NCBI RefSeq assembly: GCF_024721115.1
Contig: NZ_JAMDHK010000002.1
Location: 186,001-250,000, forward strand
Reading direction: 5' to 3'
DNA: 64,000 bases
DNA from: Salipiger pentaromativorans
GTDB lineage: Bacteria > Pseudomonadota > Alphaproteobacteria > Rhodobacterales > Rhodobacteraceae
A program made the position numbers and the translations under genes. Shown here one piece after another: positions 1 through 8,676 of the stretch. The notes beneath the pieces are model-generated. The model did no database searches, was not told the origin of the DNA, and saw only the letters and a list, made by a program, of their open reading frames with translations. The stretch's first letter is position 1. Each line of letters begins with the position of its first letter.

Positions 1-101
1 GCCACCACGAACTGCGCGATATCCGCGGCGTTGCCCTTGCGGCGGCGGGCGGTCAGCCCGCCCAGAATGGCGCCGATCAGCACCCCCGCGATCACGATCA
101 T
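1..101 (-). CDS. small membrane protein (partial, cut by window edge)
   Basis: The first 33 codons of a gene run off the window's left edge. The N-terminus is a short hydrophobic glycine-rich helix (MIVIAGVLIGAILGG) followed by the basic stretch TARRRKGN, typical of a one- or two-helix inner-membrane protein with its positive residues in the cytoplasm. It begins only 8 bases after the stop of the DUF2927 lipoprotein gene on the same strand, so it is probably the last gene of that operon. Small proteins of this type in Rhodobacterales are sometimes labelled apolipoprotein acyltransferase, but nothing visible here supports that. Function unknown. Confidence 0.6.
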   Translation of the reverse strand, partial: MIVIAGVLIGAILGGLTARRRKGNAADIAQFVV

Positions 102-109
102 GCCTGCCC

Positions 110-1489
110 TCAGCCCCCTTTGAGCGGATTGAGCGAGCCGATCTCGCGCAGCTTGGCGCGGACGGCCCAGTCCGAGCCGAACCCGTATCGTGCCCAGCCG
201 AGGGAGTCCAGACGCACCTGCCGTCCTTCGGCAACCCGGCCGGACAGGTCCAGCGCCTCGGCGCGCAGCAGCATCAGCGTTGCCAGAAGCGCGGCGTTCT
301 CGTGCCGGGCGGCGGTGTCGAGATGCTGGCCCAGCAGATAGAGCGCGTCCTCGGGACGGTTGTCGTTGATCGCATAGGCGGCAAGCTGCGAGGCCACATA
401 GGCCTGGTGAAGCTGGGTGTTGGGCGAGGCGGCGAAATAGCGCTGTGCCAGAACGAACTGGTCCTGCGCGTCTTCGGCGCTCACCCCTTGCAGGATGCGG
501 CCCATGGCATAATGCGAGAAGCCGCGGCGATGATCGCTCCAGCCCATGGCGGTGGCGACGTTCAGCGCCTCGGCGGCGGCGGTGCGGCGTTCGGCCGGCG
601 TGGCACCGGGGCCAAGCGCTTTCTGGATCGCGTCGATCCAAACCCGCGGGGTGCGGGGCAGGCGGCGCACCGGCTGGCCCGCGCCCGCCGGGTTCACCTG
701 GGCAAGGATCGCCGGCAGCCGGTCGGCCACGTCGCGGCGGGACATGCCCGAGCGCAGGGCGGGATCGTAATAGGCCCGCAGCACCGTCATGTCGAAGCCG
801 GTCAGCACCGTGTGCACGTTGTCGTCGTTGAACACGCTGTCGGCGAGGCGGTAGAGGTCGTTGAGCGGCCCCAGCGCCTGGGCGATCTCTTCGTGCAGGC
901 AGTCGCGGACCTCTTGCGGGGCGGCGTCGGCGGGCAGGAAGATGGCCACTTTCTCGCGTCGCGTGACCCGGGCCCAGCTCACCACCGCGCTGCGGCGGGC
1001 CGAGAGATATTCCTTGAGCGACGAGACATTGGGCACCACGAAACAGGCCGCCTGCGGCAGATGGCGGCGGATCTCGGCGCGCGGGATCGCCACGAGGGTG
1101 ATGTTGGCGGCGGGGCCCTGAACCTGGGTGATGTCGATCCGCGCCTCGGTGCGCAGCCGGTGGATCAGCCGGTTGAGATCCGGCGCCAGCGACGGCGGCG
1201 GGCTGCCGGCGACGCGCAGGGTGATCGGGCCTTCGAAGCGGGTGAAGGCCGGCAGCGAGCGGCCCGATTCCAGCGTGAAGGACAGGTCCAGGAAATCCCG
1301 GGCAAGATCGGAGTTGGAAACCACCGGCGCGGTCGGGCGCGGGGTGGAGAAGCTCTTCATCGCGGGCAAGCCGCTGACGCTTTCGACCGAGGCGGCGGCG
1401 CGGGTGGCGGTGTCGGAGGGCGCGACCGGCATACAGGCGCTGACGGCCAGACAAAGCGGGAGGCAGAGCGGGATCAGGAACCTGCGCAT
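110..1489 (-). CDS. DUF2927 domain lipoprotein
   Basis: A 459-residue secreted lipoprotein. The start at 1489 is chosen because the protein then opens with a clean lipoprotein signal (MRRFLIPLCLPLCLAVSAC, lipid-attachment Cys19); an upstream in-frame extension would hide it. Residues about 60-290 match the DUF2927 family of alphaproteobacteria, including an HEEIAQALG segment near residue 199 that looks like a metalloprotease helix, followed by a conserved NDDNVHTVLTGFD stretch. The rest is alanine-rich helical repeat, TPR-like. The start overlaps the stop of the upstream GNAT gene (TGATG), so the two are translationally coupled. The function of DUF2927 is not established; a peptidase role is only a guess from the HEE helix. 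Confidence 0.85.
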   Translation of the reverse strand: MRRFLIPLCLPLCLAVSACMPVAPSDTATRAAASVESVSGLPAMKSFSTPRPTAPVVSNSDLARDFLDLSFTLESGRSLPAFTRFEGPITLRVAGSPPPSLAPDLNRLIHRLRTEARIDITQVQGPAANITLVAIPRAEIRRHLPQAACFVVPNVSSLKEYLSARRSAVVSWARVTRREKVAIFLPADAAPQEVRDCLHEEIAQALGPLNDLYRLADSVFNDDNVHTVLTGFDMTVLRAYYDPALRSGMSRRDVADRLPAILAQVNPAGAGQPVRRLPRTPRVWIDAIQKALGPGATPAERRTAAAEALNVATAMGWSDHRRGFSHYAMGRILQGVSAEDAQDQFVLAQRYFAASPNTQLHQAYVASQLAAYAINDNRPEDALYLLGQHLDTAARHENAALLATLMLLRAEALDLSGRVAEGRQVRLDSLGWARYGFGSDWAVRAKLREIGSLNPLKGG

Positions 1490-1941
1490 CACGGCCTCTG
1501 ATACTTGATGAAGGGCGTGAGCGTGCCGATGCGGTCGTAAAGCTGGCGCGCGGTGTGGTTGAACTCCTGCGTGAGCCAATAGACCGTGGGGGCGCCGGCG
1601 CGGTCGGCGGCCTCGTAGACGCCCTCGATCAGCGCCCGGCCGATGCCCTTGCCGCGGACTTCGGGGGCGGCATACAGATCCTGCAGGTAGCAGACATTCT
1701 CGACGCGCCAGCAGTGGCGGTGAAACAGGTAATGGGTGATGCCCACGACCGTGCCGTCCAGCTCGGCGACCAGCGCGTTGAAATCGTGATCGTCCGATCC
1801 GAGCAGCCGTGCAAAGGTGCTTTGGTAGACCTCTTCGGACAGTGAGGTTTCGTAGAAGGCGAGATACGCCTTCCAGAGTTCGCGCCAGATTTCCTCGTCG
1901 TGCGCGGTGAGGGGCCGCACGATCACATTCGATTGGGACAC
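1489..1941 (-). CDS. GNAT family N-acetyltransferase
   Basis: A 150-residue single-domain acyl-CoA-dependent N-acetyltransferase. The acetyl-CoA binding motif A is clear in the second half: YLQDLYAAPEVRGKGIGRALI (Q/RxxGxG/A type), followed by a helix and the terminal strand with YxRIG-like residues (LYDRIG). The family transfers acetyl groups to amines; the substrate cannot be told from sequence. The start codon is GTG with no obvious ribosome-binding site. The gene is followed with overlap by the DUF2927 lipoprotein gene, and 353 bases separate it from moaA upstream, so its promoter should lie in that gap. Confidence 0.9.
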   Translation of the reverse strand: MSQSNVIVRPLTAHDEEIWRELWKAYLAFYETSLSEEVYQSTFARLLGSDDHDFNALVAELDGTVVGITHYLFHRHCWRVENVCYLQDLYAAPEVRGKGIGRALIEGVYEAADRAGAPTVYWLTQEFNHTARQLYDRIGTLTPFIKYQRP

Positions 1942-2134
1942 TAGTTTCGAAGCCTGCCTGCTGCTTTTGATCTCAGATGTTCAAGACATCCGATGTTTTT
2001 CTGTCCTCTATGCGATCACTATAGGGCAAAAGCTGGGTTTCTGCACAGCATGCGATTCGCGGGGCGAAAAGAAACATCGCCTTATGCGGGAGTTCCCCTC
2101 AACTGCCTGTTTTTAAAGGGGATGGCCTGTGCAT

Positions 2135-2156
2135 TGATGCAACAATGATGCAACAA
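2135..2156. repeat. tandem 11-base direct repeat TGATGCAACAA x2
   Basis: Two exact, abutting copies of TGATGCAACAA. The second copy overlaps the left arm of an inverted repeat (2150-2158 and 2174-2182). Adjacent identical half-turn repeats in a promoter-containing gap suggest a regulator binding site, but I do not recognise a known consensus. Confidence 0.6.
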
Positions 2157-2182
2157 TCAGGGCGGGAAACCGCGATTGTTGC
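2150..2182. repeat. 9-base perfect inverted repeat upstream of the GNAT gene
   Basis: GCAACAATC at 2150-2158 and GATTGTTGC at 2174-2182, separated by 15 bases. It is not followed by a T-run on either strand, so a terminator role is unlikely; an operator for the minus-strand GNAT promoter is possible. Confidence 0.45.
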
Positions 2183-2294
2183 TACACTCTTCATGGCTCG
2201 ATTGCGGCATTTCGTCAGGGTGACGCCGCGGAAAAAGGGCAGAGGCCGGCCTGCGAGGGGGATAAGGGAGGGCTGTGCCCGGGGGGGGGCGCGT

Positions 2295-3299
2295 TCAGCC
2301 GCCGGTGTGGCTCATGTGGCGCGACACGCGCCCGTCCACGGTCTGCCGCGAATAGTCGAAATCATGGCCTTCGGGCTTCCGCGCGATGGCGCTGCGGATC
2401 GCCGCTTCGAGCGGCGCGTCGCTGTCGGGATGGTTGCGCAGCGCGCTGCGCAGATCGGCCCGGTCTTCCTGGCCCAGACACATGAACAGCTCGCCGGTGC
2501 AGGTGACCCGCACGCGGTTGCAGCTTTCGCAGAAATTATGCGTGAGCGGGGTGATGAAGCCGACCTTCTGGCCGGTCTCCTCGAGGCGCACATAGCGCGC
2601 CGGGCCGCCGGTGCTTTCCGCAAGATCGGTCAGCGTATATTGCTCGGCCAGCCGGCTGCGCAGGTCGTCGAGCTTCCAGTATTGGCCCAGACGGTCCTCG
2701 TTGCCGATGTCGCCCATGGGCATGACCTCGATCCAGGTCAGATCCATGCCGCGTTCCGCGCACCATTCGGTGATCGAGAACAACTCGTCCTCGTTGAAGC
2801 CTTTCAGCGCCACCGCGTTCAGCTTGACCCGCAGCCCCGCCGCCTGCGCGGCGTCGATTCCGCGCAGCACCTGCGGCAGACGGCCCCAGCGGGTGATCTG
2901 GGCGAATTTCTCTTCGTCGAGCGTGTCGGCCGAGATGTTCACCCGCCGCACCCCCGCCTCGTAGAGCGGTTTGGCGAATTTCTCGAGCTGCGAGCCGTTG
3001 GTGGTGAGCGTCAGTTCCTTCAGCGCGCCGGAGTCGAGATGCTGCGACATGGATTGGAAGAACTTGAGAATATCCCGCCGCACCAGCGGTTCGCCGCCGG
3101 TGATGCGCAGCTTTTCCACGCCCAGACGGATGAAGGTCGAACAGAGGCGTCCAAGCTCTTCGAGCGTGAGCAGCTCTTTCTTGGGGAGAAAGCTCATATG
3201 TTCGGACATGCAGTAGACGCAGCGGAAATCGCAGCGGTCGGTGACCGAGACCCGCAGATAGGAGATCGGGCGCGCGAAGGGATCAATGAGCTTTTCCAT
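2295..3299 (-). CDS. moaA: GTP 3',8-cyclase MoaA
   Basis: A 334-residue radical-SAM enzyme that converts GTP to 3',8-cyclo-GTP, the first step of molybdenum cofactor synthesis, in the cytoplasm. The N-terminal radical-SAM cluster motif is Cys23-x3-Cys27-x2-Cys30 (CDFRCVYC), with ITGGEP near residue 66. The C-terminal second 4Fe-4S cluster uses Cys257, Cys260 and Cys274 ([18 protein letters not shown]). The protein ends in Gly-Gly, as MoaA does, and has full family length. It lies alone on the minus strand, divergent from a lipoprotein gene. Its product is needed by molybdenum enzymes such as the Cox hydroxylase 2 kb away, although the two loci are not one operon. Confidence 0.97.
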   Translation of the reverse strand: MEKLIDPFARPISYLRVSVTDRCDFRCVYCMSEHMSFLPKKELLTLEELGRLCSTFIRLGVEKLRITGGEPLVRRDILKFFQSMSQHLDSGALKELTLTTNGSQLEKFAKPLYEAGVRRVNISADTLDEEKFAQITRWGRLPQVLRGIDAAQAAGLRVKLNAVALKGFNEDELFSITEWCAERGMDLTWIEVMPMGDIGNEDRLGQYWKLDDLRSRLAEQYTLTDLAESTGGPARYVRLEETGQKVGFITPLTHNFCESCNRVRVTCTGELFMCLGQEDRADLRSALRNHPDSDAPLEAAIRSAIARKPEGHDFDYSRQTVDGRVSRHMSHTGG

Positions 3300-3382
3300 G
3301 ACGCGAACCTAAGCACGAAAGCGCTCCTCGGCAAGCGCGGACGCGATTGTCAGGGTCGCACATTGGTTTTAGGGTGCGCGTC

Positions 3383-3868
3383 ATGAAAGCCATTTCTCTC
3401 CTGCCGTTCCTGTTTCTGGCCGCCTGCGCGAAGGGCCCGCTCGGACTGTCTCCCGAGGCGGCAGCGCCCGCCGGCGACCAGATGCGCCCGCATGCGCGCC
3501 CCGAGGCGCTGTCGGCGCCGCCGCCGCCCGCCAATGCGCGCACCGCGGAACAGTTCGACACCACCACCGCCGCCGAGCGCAGCGCCGCCGCGGCGGCACC
3601 GGCCCCTGCCGGAGAGCGGCTGCTGGGCACCAGCGTCGCCTCGCTGGGCGACCCGGCCAAGCCCGGTTTCTGGGTCGAGACGCCGCTGGTCGCGCAGGCG
3701 GCGCAGGGCCGGGTGCTGTTCCCCGGAACCGGCAAATCCGCGCAGGTGGAGCTGATTCCCATCGACGGGCCCGCCACGGCCGGCAGCCGTCTGTCGCTGG
3801 CCGCGATGCGGCTCATCGGCGCGCCGCTGACCGATCTGCCCACCGTCGAGATCTATACCGGCGGCTGA
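3383..3868 (+). CDS. conserved putative lipoprotein
   Basis: A 161-residue exported protein. The start at 3383 gives an ideal lipoprotein signal peptide, MKAISLLPFLFLAAC, with the lipidation Cys at 15. A low-complexity Ala/Pro-rich linker (about residues 20-85) follows, then a small conserved domain with LGTSVASLGDPAKPGFWVETP and IPIDGPATAGSRLSLAAMRLIGAPLTDLP. Relatives in Rhodobacterales are sometimes labelled D-galactarate dehydratase, which does not fit a 161-residue lipoprotein and should be disregarded. It is divergent from moaA with an 83-base gap. Function unknown. Confidence 0.8.
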   Translation: MKAISLLPFLFLAACAKGPLGLSPEAAAPAGDQMRPHARPEALSAPPPPANARTAEQFDTTTAAERSAAAAAPAPAGERLLGTSVASLGDPAKPGFWVETPLVAQAAQGRVLFPGTGKSAQVELIPIDGPATAGSRLSLAAMRLIGAPLTDLPTVEIYTGG

Positions 3869-4031
3869 ACGCGCCAAAGCGCGGCAATCCGATGAAAAAA
3901 TCCCTTGGCAACCACCGGTGCCCTGGCACATGCTGCCGCTAACACCGGCGGCCGGATACGCCATTGGTCTAATATGCCCGGGGCCCCGAGCGTGTAGTCT
4001 GGGCGCCGGAGGACAGGAAAGGATCACCCTT

Positions 4032-4559
4032 ATGCACATGAGCGATACGCGCGAGATCAAGGCGCCCCGCGATCTGGTTTGGGCAGCGATCCTGGACCCG
4101 GAGGTGCTCAAGCAATGCGTGCCCGGCTGTACCGAGATGAGCGGCTCGGCCGAAGAGGGGTTCGAGGCGACGGTGGTGCAGAAGGTCGGCCCGGTGAAGG
4201 CAACCTTCAAGGGGCAGGTGACGCTGTCGAACATGAGCGCGCCGGACAGCGTGACGCTGTCGGGCGAGGGCAAGGGCGGCGCCGCGGGCTTTGCCAAGGG
4301 CGGCGCCGACGTGACCCTGACCGACAAGGGCGATGGGGTGACCGAGCTGCATTACGAGGTCGAGGCCAAGGTGGGCGGCAAGCTCGCGCAGCTCGGCTCG
4401 CGCATCATCGACGGGTTTGCCAAGAAGATGGCCGATCAGTTCTTCACCAACTTCCAGGAAGCGCTGGAAGGCCCCGCCGAAGCGGAAGAGGCCGGCGAGG
4501 CCGAGGGCGGCGAAGAGGGCAAGAAGAAGGGCTGGTTCAAGCGCATGGTGTCGGGCTGA
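4032..4559 (+). CDS. coxG: CoxG-family protein (SRPBCC fold)
   Basis: A 175-residue CoxG protein (carbon monoxide dehydrogenase subunit G family). It carries the SRPBCC/START-like domain over about residues 5-150 ([27 protein letters not shown], then FKGQVTLS and a long helix [17 protein letters not shown]). An acidic linker follows, and the C-terminus is basic and amphipathic ([12 protein letters not shown]), which in CoxG proteins is thought to dock on the membrane and link the enzyme to the quinone pool. GGAGGA at about 4007-4012 lies well upstream; ATG at 4038 is an alternative start. It sits 101 bases before coxS and probably opens the cox operon. Confidence 0.88.
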   Translation: MHMSDTREIKAPRDLVWAAILDPEVLKQCVPGCTEMSGSAEEGFEATVVQKVGPVKATFKGQVTLSNMSAPDSVTLSGEGKGGAAGFAKGGADVTLTDKGDGVTELHYEVEAKVGGKLAQLGSRIIDGFAKKMADQFFTNFQEALEGPAEAEEAGEAEGGEEGKKKGWFKRMVSG

Positions 4560-4660
4560 CCCGCGCCGGTCGGACCGGCGTCGCTGGTGCCGGCGGGATG
4601 TGACGAAGGAAACGGCGGGCGGGAACCGCGCCGCAGGGAAAAAGACCCAGGGAGGATTGG

Positions 4661-5146
4661 ATGACCAAGGTGACGATGACGGTGAATGGCAAGGCCGTCT
4701 CGAAAGAGGTCAGCGGCAACACGCTGATGACCGAGTTTCTGCGCGACGAGCTGCGCCTGACGGGCACCCATGTGGGCTGTGACACCAGCCAGTGCGGTGC
4801 CTGCGTGATTCATGTGGACGGCAAGAACGTCAAGGCCTGCACCATGTTCGCCGCCGAGGCGCATGGCGCGGAGGTCACGACGATCGAGGGCATGGCCAAT
4901 GCCGATGGCTCGCTGTCGGTGCTTCAGCAGGCGTTTCAGGATCATCACGGGCTGCAATGCGGCTTCTGCACGCCGGGCATGGTGATGACGGCGGCCAAGC
5001 TGCTGGAAGAGAACCCCAAGCCCAGCGAGCACGAGATCCGCGATTATCTCGAGGGCAATATCTGCCGCTGCACCGGCTACCACAATATCGTCAAGGCGAT
5101 CCTGGCGGCCAGCGGTCAGGACGTGAGCGGCATCGCCGCCGAGTAA
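4661..5146 (+). CDS. coxS: aerobic CO dehydrogenase-type small subunit (2Fe-2S)
   Basis: A 161-residue iron-sulfur subunit of a xanthine-oxidase-family molybdenum hydroxylase. The N-terminal plant-type 2Fe-2S ligands are Cys40, Cys45, Cys48 and Cys60 ([10 protein letters not shown]). The C-terminal helical 2Fe-2S domain has Cys100, Cys103, Cys135 and Cys137 (QCGFCTPG and CRCTGYHNI). It passes electrons from the molybdenum centre in CoxL to FAD in CoxM. A good ribosome-binding site (GGGAGG) precedes the ATG. The order S-L-M marks the form II type of cluster, whereas form I is M-S-L. Confidence 0.96.
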   Translation: MTKVTMTVNGKAVSKEVSGNTLMTEFLRDELRLTGTHVGCDTSQCGACVIHVDGKNVKACTMFAAEAHGAEVTTIEGMANADGSLSVLQQAFQDHHGLQCGFCTPGMVMTAAKLLEENPKPSEHEIRDYLEGNICRCTGYHNIVKAILAASGQDVSGIAAE

Positions 5147-5191
5147 GGCGCCCTTGCCACCGCGCGCCGCCGGGATTGGCGGGGACGGTTT

Positions 5192-5220
5192 GAGTATTTG
5201 AAGAAAGATGAAAGGGCAGG
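5192..5220 (+). repeat. TATTTG intergenic element, copy in the coxS-coxL gap
   Basis: GAGTATTTGAAGAAAGATG followed by AAAGGGCAGG, lying 46 bases after the coxS stop. This is one of a dispersed family in the window (others near 7699, 19596, 22844, 35196, 45990 and 52214). It sits inside an operon here, so it does not act as a complete terminator in every context. Confidence 0.65.
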
Positions 5221-5294
5221 GGGCGAGGAGGATGCGCCGCTGTCCGAAGCATTCCGAGGCGGGCGGAGCCTGCCAAACTCAGGGAGGAGTTTTC

Positions 5295-7655
5295 ATGCCG
5301 AAGGATCATGGGATCGGCGCGGCGCAGAAACGGCGCGAGGACGTGCGCTTTCTGACCGGCGCAGGGCAATATACCGACGACATCAACGTCTATGGCCAGA
5401 CCTATTGCGCCTTCCTGCGCTCGGATGTGGCGCATGGCAGGATCGTCAGCATCGACACCAGCGACGCCGAGGCGATGCCGGGGGTGGTGCGGATCTTCAC
5501 CGGCAAGGATTTCGAGGGCGTCGGCGGGTTGCCCTGCGGCTGGCAGGTGACCGACAAGCACGGCGAGCCGATGAAGGAGCCGGGCCACCCGGTGCTGGCC
5601 CAGGGCAAGGTGCGCCATGTGGGCGATCCTTTCGCCGCCGTGGTGGCCGAGACTCTGGAAGAGGCGCGGAACGCTGCCGAGGCCATCGTTTACGACATCG
5701 AGGAACTGCCGGCGGTTGTGGATATGAAAGCCGCGCTGGCGCCGGGCGCCACCAAGGTGCATGACGATCTGCCGGACAACCTTTGTTACGACTGGCAGTT
5801 CGGTTCGGATCAGGCGGATGTGGACAAGGCCTTTGCCGAGGCCGCCCATGTCACCACGCTGGAGCTGGTGAACAACCGTCTGGTGGCGAACCCGATGGAG
5901 CCGCGCGTGGCGCTTGGCGAATACAGCCGCGCCAATGACGAAAGCACGCTTTATACGACGAGCCAGAACCCGCATGTGATCCGGCTGCTGATGGGCGCCT
6001 TCGTCCTCGGCATCCCCGAGCACAAGCTGCGCGTGGTGGCGCCCGATGTGGGCGGCGGTTTCGGCACCAAGATCTTCCACTATGCGGAGGAGGCCTTTGT
6101 CACCTTCGCCTCGCGGCAGATCAACCGGCCGGTGAAATGGACCTCGACCCGCTCCGAGGCCTTCATGTCCGACGCCCATGGCCGCGATCATGTGACCAAG
6201 ATCGAGCTGGCGCTGGATGCCGACAACAATTTCACCGGGCTGCGCACCGATACTCTGGCCAATATGGGCGCCTATCTCTCGACCTTCTCGAGCTCGATCC
6301 CGACCTGGCTGCATGGCACGCTGATGGCCGGCAACTACAAGACGCCCGCGGTCCAGGTGAATGTGAAGGCGGTGTTTACCAACACCGTGCCGGTGGATGC
6401 CTATCGCGGCGCGGGCCGTCCCGAGGCGACCTTCCAGCTCGAGCGGCTGGTGGACAAGGCGGCGCGCGAGCTGGGGGTGGACCCGATCACGCTGCGGCGG
6501 CAGAATTTCATCACCGAGTTCCCCTATACCACGCCCGTCGCGGTGCAATACGACACCGGCAATTACATCGCCACGATGGACAAGCTCGAAGAGATGATCG
6601 ACCGGGCGGGCTTTGCCGCGCGCCGCGCCGAGAGCGCAAAGAACGGCAAGCTGCGGGGCCTCGGCGTCAACTGCTATATCGAGGCCTGCGGCATCGCACC
6701 GTCGAACCTCGTGGGCCAGCTCGGGGCGCGGGCGGGTCTTTACGACGCCGCGACCGTGCGGGTGAACGCCACCGGCACGATTTCCGTGATGGTGGGCGCG
6801 CATTCCCACGGCCAGGGGCACGAGACCGCCTTTCCGCAGGTGGTGGCCGAGATGCTGGGCATCGACGAGAGCATGATCGACATCGTGCATGGCGACTCGA
6901 GCAAGATCCCCTTCGGCATGGGCACCTATGGCTCGCGCAGCCTTGCGGTCTGCGGTTCGGCCATGGTGCGGGCGACCGAGAAGATCATCAACAAGGCGAA
7001 GAAGATCGCCTCGCACCTTCTGGAAGCCTCGGAAGCGGATATCGAGCTGAAGGACGGCCAGTTCACCGTGGCGGGCACCGACAAGTCGGTGGCCTGGGGC
7101 GACGTGACGCTGGCGGCCTATGTGCCGCACAACTACCCGCTGGAGGAGATCGAGCCGGGGCTGGAGGAGACGGCGTTCTACGATCCGTCGAACTTCACCT
7201 ACCCGAGCGGCGCCTATGCCTGCGAGGTGGAGCTGGACCCGGAAACCGGCAAGGTCGAGATCCTCAACTTTGCCGCCGCCGACGATTTCGGCAATGTGGT
7301 GAACCCGATGATCGTCGAGGGGCAGGTGCATGGCGGCATCGCCCAGGGGATCGGTCAGGCGATGCTGGAGAGCTGCGTCTATGACGAGAACGGCCAGCTT
7401 CTGAGCGCCTCCTACATGGATTACGCCATGCCGCGTGCCGAGGACGTGCCGTTCTTCAAGGTCGATCATTCCTGCGTGACGCCCTGCACCCACAACCCGC
7501 TGGGGGTGAAGGGCTGCGGCGAGGCCGGGGCCATCGGCTCGCCGCCCGCCGTGGTGAACGCGGTGCTGGATGCGCTGAACTCGGGCGGCTTCGATGTGGC
7601 GCATATCGACATGCCCGTTTCGCCGCACCGGGTGTGGAAAGCGATGCATGGCTGA
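5295..7655 (+). CDS. coxL: form II aerobic CO dehydrogenase-type large subunit (Mo hydroxylase)
   Basis: A 786-residue molybdopterin-binding catalytic subunit. The start at 5295 is chosen for the strong ribosome-binding site AGGGAGGAG 6 bases before the ATG and the family-typical opening ([22 protein letters not shown]). The active-site loop at residues 369-375 reads AYRGAGR, the signature of form II, not the AYxCSFR of true (form I) CO dehydrogenase with its Cu-binding cysteine. The catalytic glutamate motif [17 protein letters not shown] is present near the C-terminus, as is the Moco-binding VGGGFGTK. It therefore belongs to a Mo hydroxylase whose physiological substrate is uncertain; CO oxidation by form II alone is doubtful. 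Confidence 0.95.
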   Translation: MPKDHGIGAAQKRREDVRFLTGAGQYTDDINVYGQTYCAFLRSDVAHGRIVSIDTSDAEAMPGVVRIFTGKDFEGVGGLPCGWQVTDKHGEPMKEPGHPVLAQGKVRHVGDPFAAVVAETLEEARNAAEAIVYDIEELPAVVDMKAALAPGATKVHDDLPDNLCYDWQFGSDQADVDKAFAEAAHVTTLELVNNRLVANPMEPRVALGEYSRANDESTLYTTSQNPHVIRLLMGAFVLGIPEHKLRVVAPDVGGGFGTKIFHYAEEAFVTFASRQINRPVKWTSTRSEAFMSDAHGRDHVTKIELALDADNNFTGLRTDTLANMGAYLSTFSSSIPTWLHGTLMAGNYKTPAVQVNVKAVFTNTVPVDAYRGAGRPEATFQLERLVDKAARELGVDPITLRRQNFITEFPYTTPVAVQYDTGNYIATMDKLEEMIDRAGFAARRAESAKNGKLRGLGVNCYIEACGIAPSNLVGQLGARAGLYDAATVRVNATGTISVMVGAHSHGQGHETAFPQVVAEMLGIDESMIDIVHGDSSKIPFGMGTYGSRSLAVCGSAMVRATEKIINKAKKIASHLLEASEADIELKDGQFTVAGTDKSVAWGDVTLAAYVPHNYPLEEIEPGLEETAFYDPSNFTYPSGAYACEVELDPETGKVEILNFAAADDFGNVVNPMIVEGQVHGGIAQGIGQAMLESCVYDENGQLLSASYMDYAMPRAEDVPFFKVDHSCVTPCTHNPLGVKGCGEAGAIGSPPAVVNAVLDALNSGGFDVAHIDMPVSPHRVWKAMHG

Positions 7656-7698
7656 GCCTTTCTCCGGCGGTCGCGCTTGACGCCGCCGCCGGGATTTT

Positions 7699-7727
7699 GC
7701 GTATTTTGAAAAGAGAAGAAGGGCAGG
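7699..7727 (+). repeat. TATTTG intergenic element, divergent copy in the coxL-coxM gap
   Basis: GCGTATTTTGAAAAGAGAAG followed by AAGGGCAGG, a degenerate member of the family found at 5192 and elsewhere. It is again placed a few dozen bases after a stop codon and before the next ribosome-binding site of the same operon. Confidence 0.5.
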
Positions 7728-7766
7728 GGCGCACGAGATCCCGGACCCTTCGCAGGAGGTAAGACG

Positions 7767-8555
7767 ATGTATAGCTTCGAGATCGAGACGCCGACGAGCC
7801 TTGCCGATGCGCTGAGCGCTCTGGGGCAGGACGAGGCGCAGGCGCTGGGGGGCGGTCAGACGCTGATCCCCTCGCTGAAGGCGCGGTTGGCTTCGCCGGC
7901 GGTGCTGGTGAGCCTGGCCAAGATCGACGAGATCAAGGGGATCACCGCCGGCGACGGCACGGTGACCATCGGCGGCGGCACCACCCATGCGGCGGTGGCG
8001 GCGGGGGTGGCCGGCAGCTATCCGGCGCTGGCGGCGCTGGCGGGCAATATCGGCGATCCGGCGGTGCGCAACCGCGGCACCATCGGCGGGTCGCTCGCCA
8101 ACAACGACCCGGCGGCCTGCTACCCGGCGGCGGTGCTGGCCTCGGGCGCAACCATCGTGACCAACACACGCGAGATCGCGGCGGACGATTATTTCCAGGG
8201 CATGTTCACCACCGCGCTGGAAGAGGGTGAGATCGTCACGGCGGTGACCTTCCCGATCCCGGAAAAGGCCGCTTATCTGAAGTTCGAGCAGCCCGCCTCG
8301 CGCTTTGCGCTGGTGGGGGTGTTCGTGGCGAAATACCCCGACGGGGTGCGCGTGGCGGTGACCGGCGCGTCGGAATCGGGGGTGTTCCGCTGGACCGAGG
8401 CCGAGGCGGCGCTGTCGGCGGACTTCTCGGTCGCGGCGCTGGACGGTCTGTCGCTGCCCGCCGAGGGCATGATGGGCGATCTGCACGGATCCGGCGCCTA
8501 TCGCGCCCATCTGGTGGCGGTGATGACCAAACGGGCGGTGACCGCCGCCGGCTGA
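7767..8555 (+). CDS. coxM: aerobic CO dehydrogenase-type medium subunit (FAD-binding)
   Basis: A 262-residue flavoprotein subunit of the Cox hydroxylase. FAD-contact motifs of the family are visible: [17 protein letters not shown] near residue 29 and [21 protein letters not shown] near residue 100. A C-terminal CO_deh_flav_C domain covers about residues 165-262. It accepts electrons from CoxS and passes them to the quinone or respiratory chain. The ribosome-binding site is AGGAGG, 9 bases upstream. It is the last gene of the coxG-S-L-M run, and no XdhC-like or MoxR-like maturation gene follows directly. Confidence 0.94.
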   Translation: MYSFEIETPTSLADALSALGQDEAQALGGGQTLIPSLKARLASPAVLVSLAKIDEIKGITAGDGTVTIGGGTTHAAVAAGVAGSYPALAALAGNIGDPAVRNRGTIGGSLANNDPAACYPAAVLASGATIVTNTREIAADDYFQGMFTTALEEGEIVTAVTFPIPEKAAYLKFEQPASRFALVGVFVAKYPDGVRVAVTGASESGVFRWTEAEAALSADFSVAALDGLSLPAEGMMGDLHGSGAYRAHLVAVMTKRAVTAAG

Positions 8556-8625
8556 CCCGGTTGCGGCCAAGCGCCCTTTTCTGGCCCCGGTCCGGCGCGG
8601 ATCGGGGCTTTTGCGCTTTCATCCG

Positions 8626-8663
8626 GGTTTGTCTTTCCTATATCGGTTGGGGAAAGACAAACC
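8626..8663. promoter_or_regulatory. 13-base perfect inverted repeat before the monooxygenase gene
   Basis: GGTTTGTCTTTCC (8626-8638) and GGAAAGACAAACC (8651-8663) flank a 12-base spacer that includes TATATC. The right arm ends 13 bases before the ATG at 8677. It could be an operator straddling the promoter -10 region, or an RNA hairpin that hides or times the weak ribosome-binding site. There is no T-run after it, so it is not a classical terminator for coxM. Confidence 0.55.
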
Positions 8664-8676
8664 GGAAAGACCGCTC

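Larger units (their letters stand above)
1942..2294. other. 353-base non-coding gap with short repeats
   Basis: No convincing gene. The stretch is visibly richer in A/T than its neighbours and must hold the promoter of the GNAT-DUF2927 operon on the minus strand. It contains a small inverted repeat GATGT-TCAAG-ACATC at 1976-1990, a tandem 11-base repeat at 2135-2156, an inverted repeat at 2150-2182, and a run of nine G at 2281-2289 just past the moaA stop. Confidence 0.6.

Noticed and set aside
2017-2026. CACTATAGGG, resembling the end of a T7 promoter
   Set aside because: Only ten bases match and the upstream half of the T7 consensus is missing. A ten-base match by chance is not rare in 64 kb of two strands.
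2281-2289. Run of nine G as a phase-variable tract
   Set aside because: It lies downstream of the moaA stop, not in a coding or promoter spacer position, so slippage would not switch a gene here.
3880-3960. A sigma54-type promoter (TGGCAC near 3929) before coxG
   Set aside because: The -12 TTGC half does not follow at the required spacing (TGGCAC-ATGCT-GCCGC).
5091-8570. A very long open frame on the minus strand opposite coxL and coxM
   Set aside because: High-GC genes with G/C third positions leave long open frames on the other strand. This one has His/Arg/Ala-rich low-information sequence and no domain, while the plus strand has coxL and coxM.
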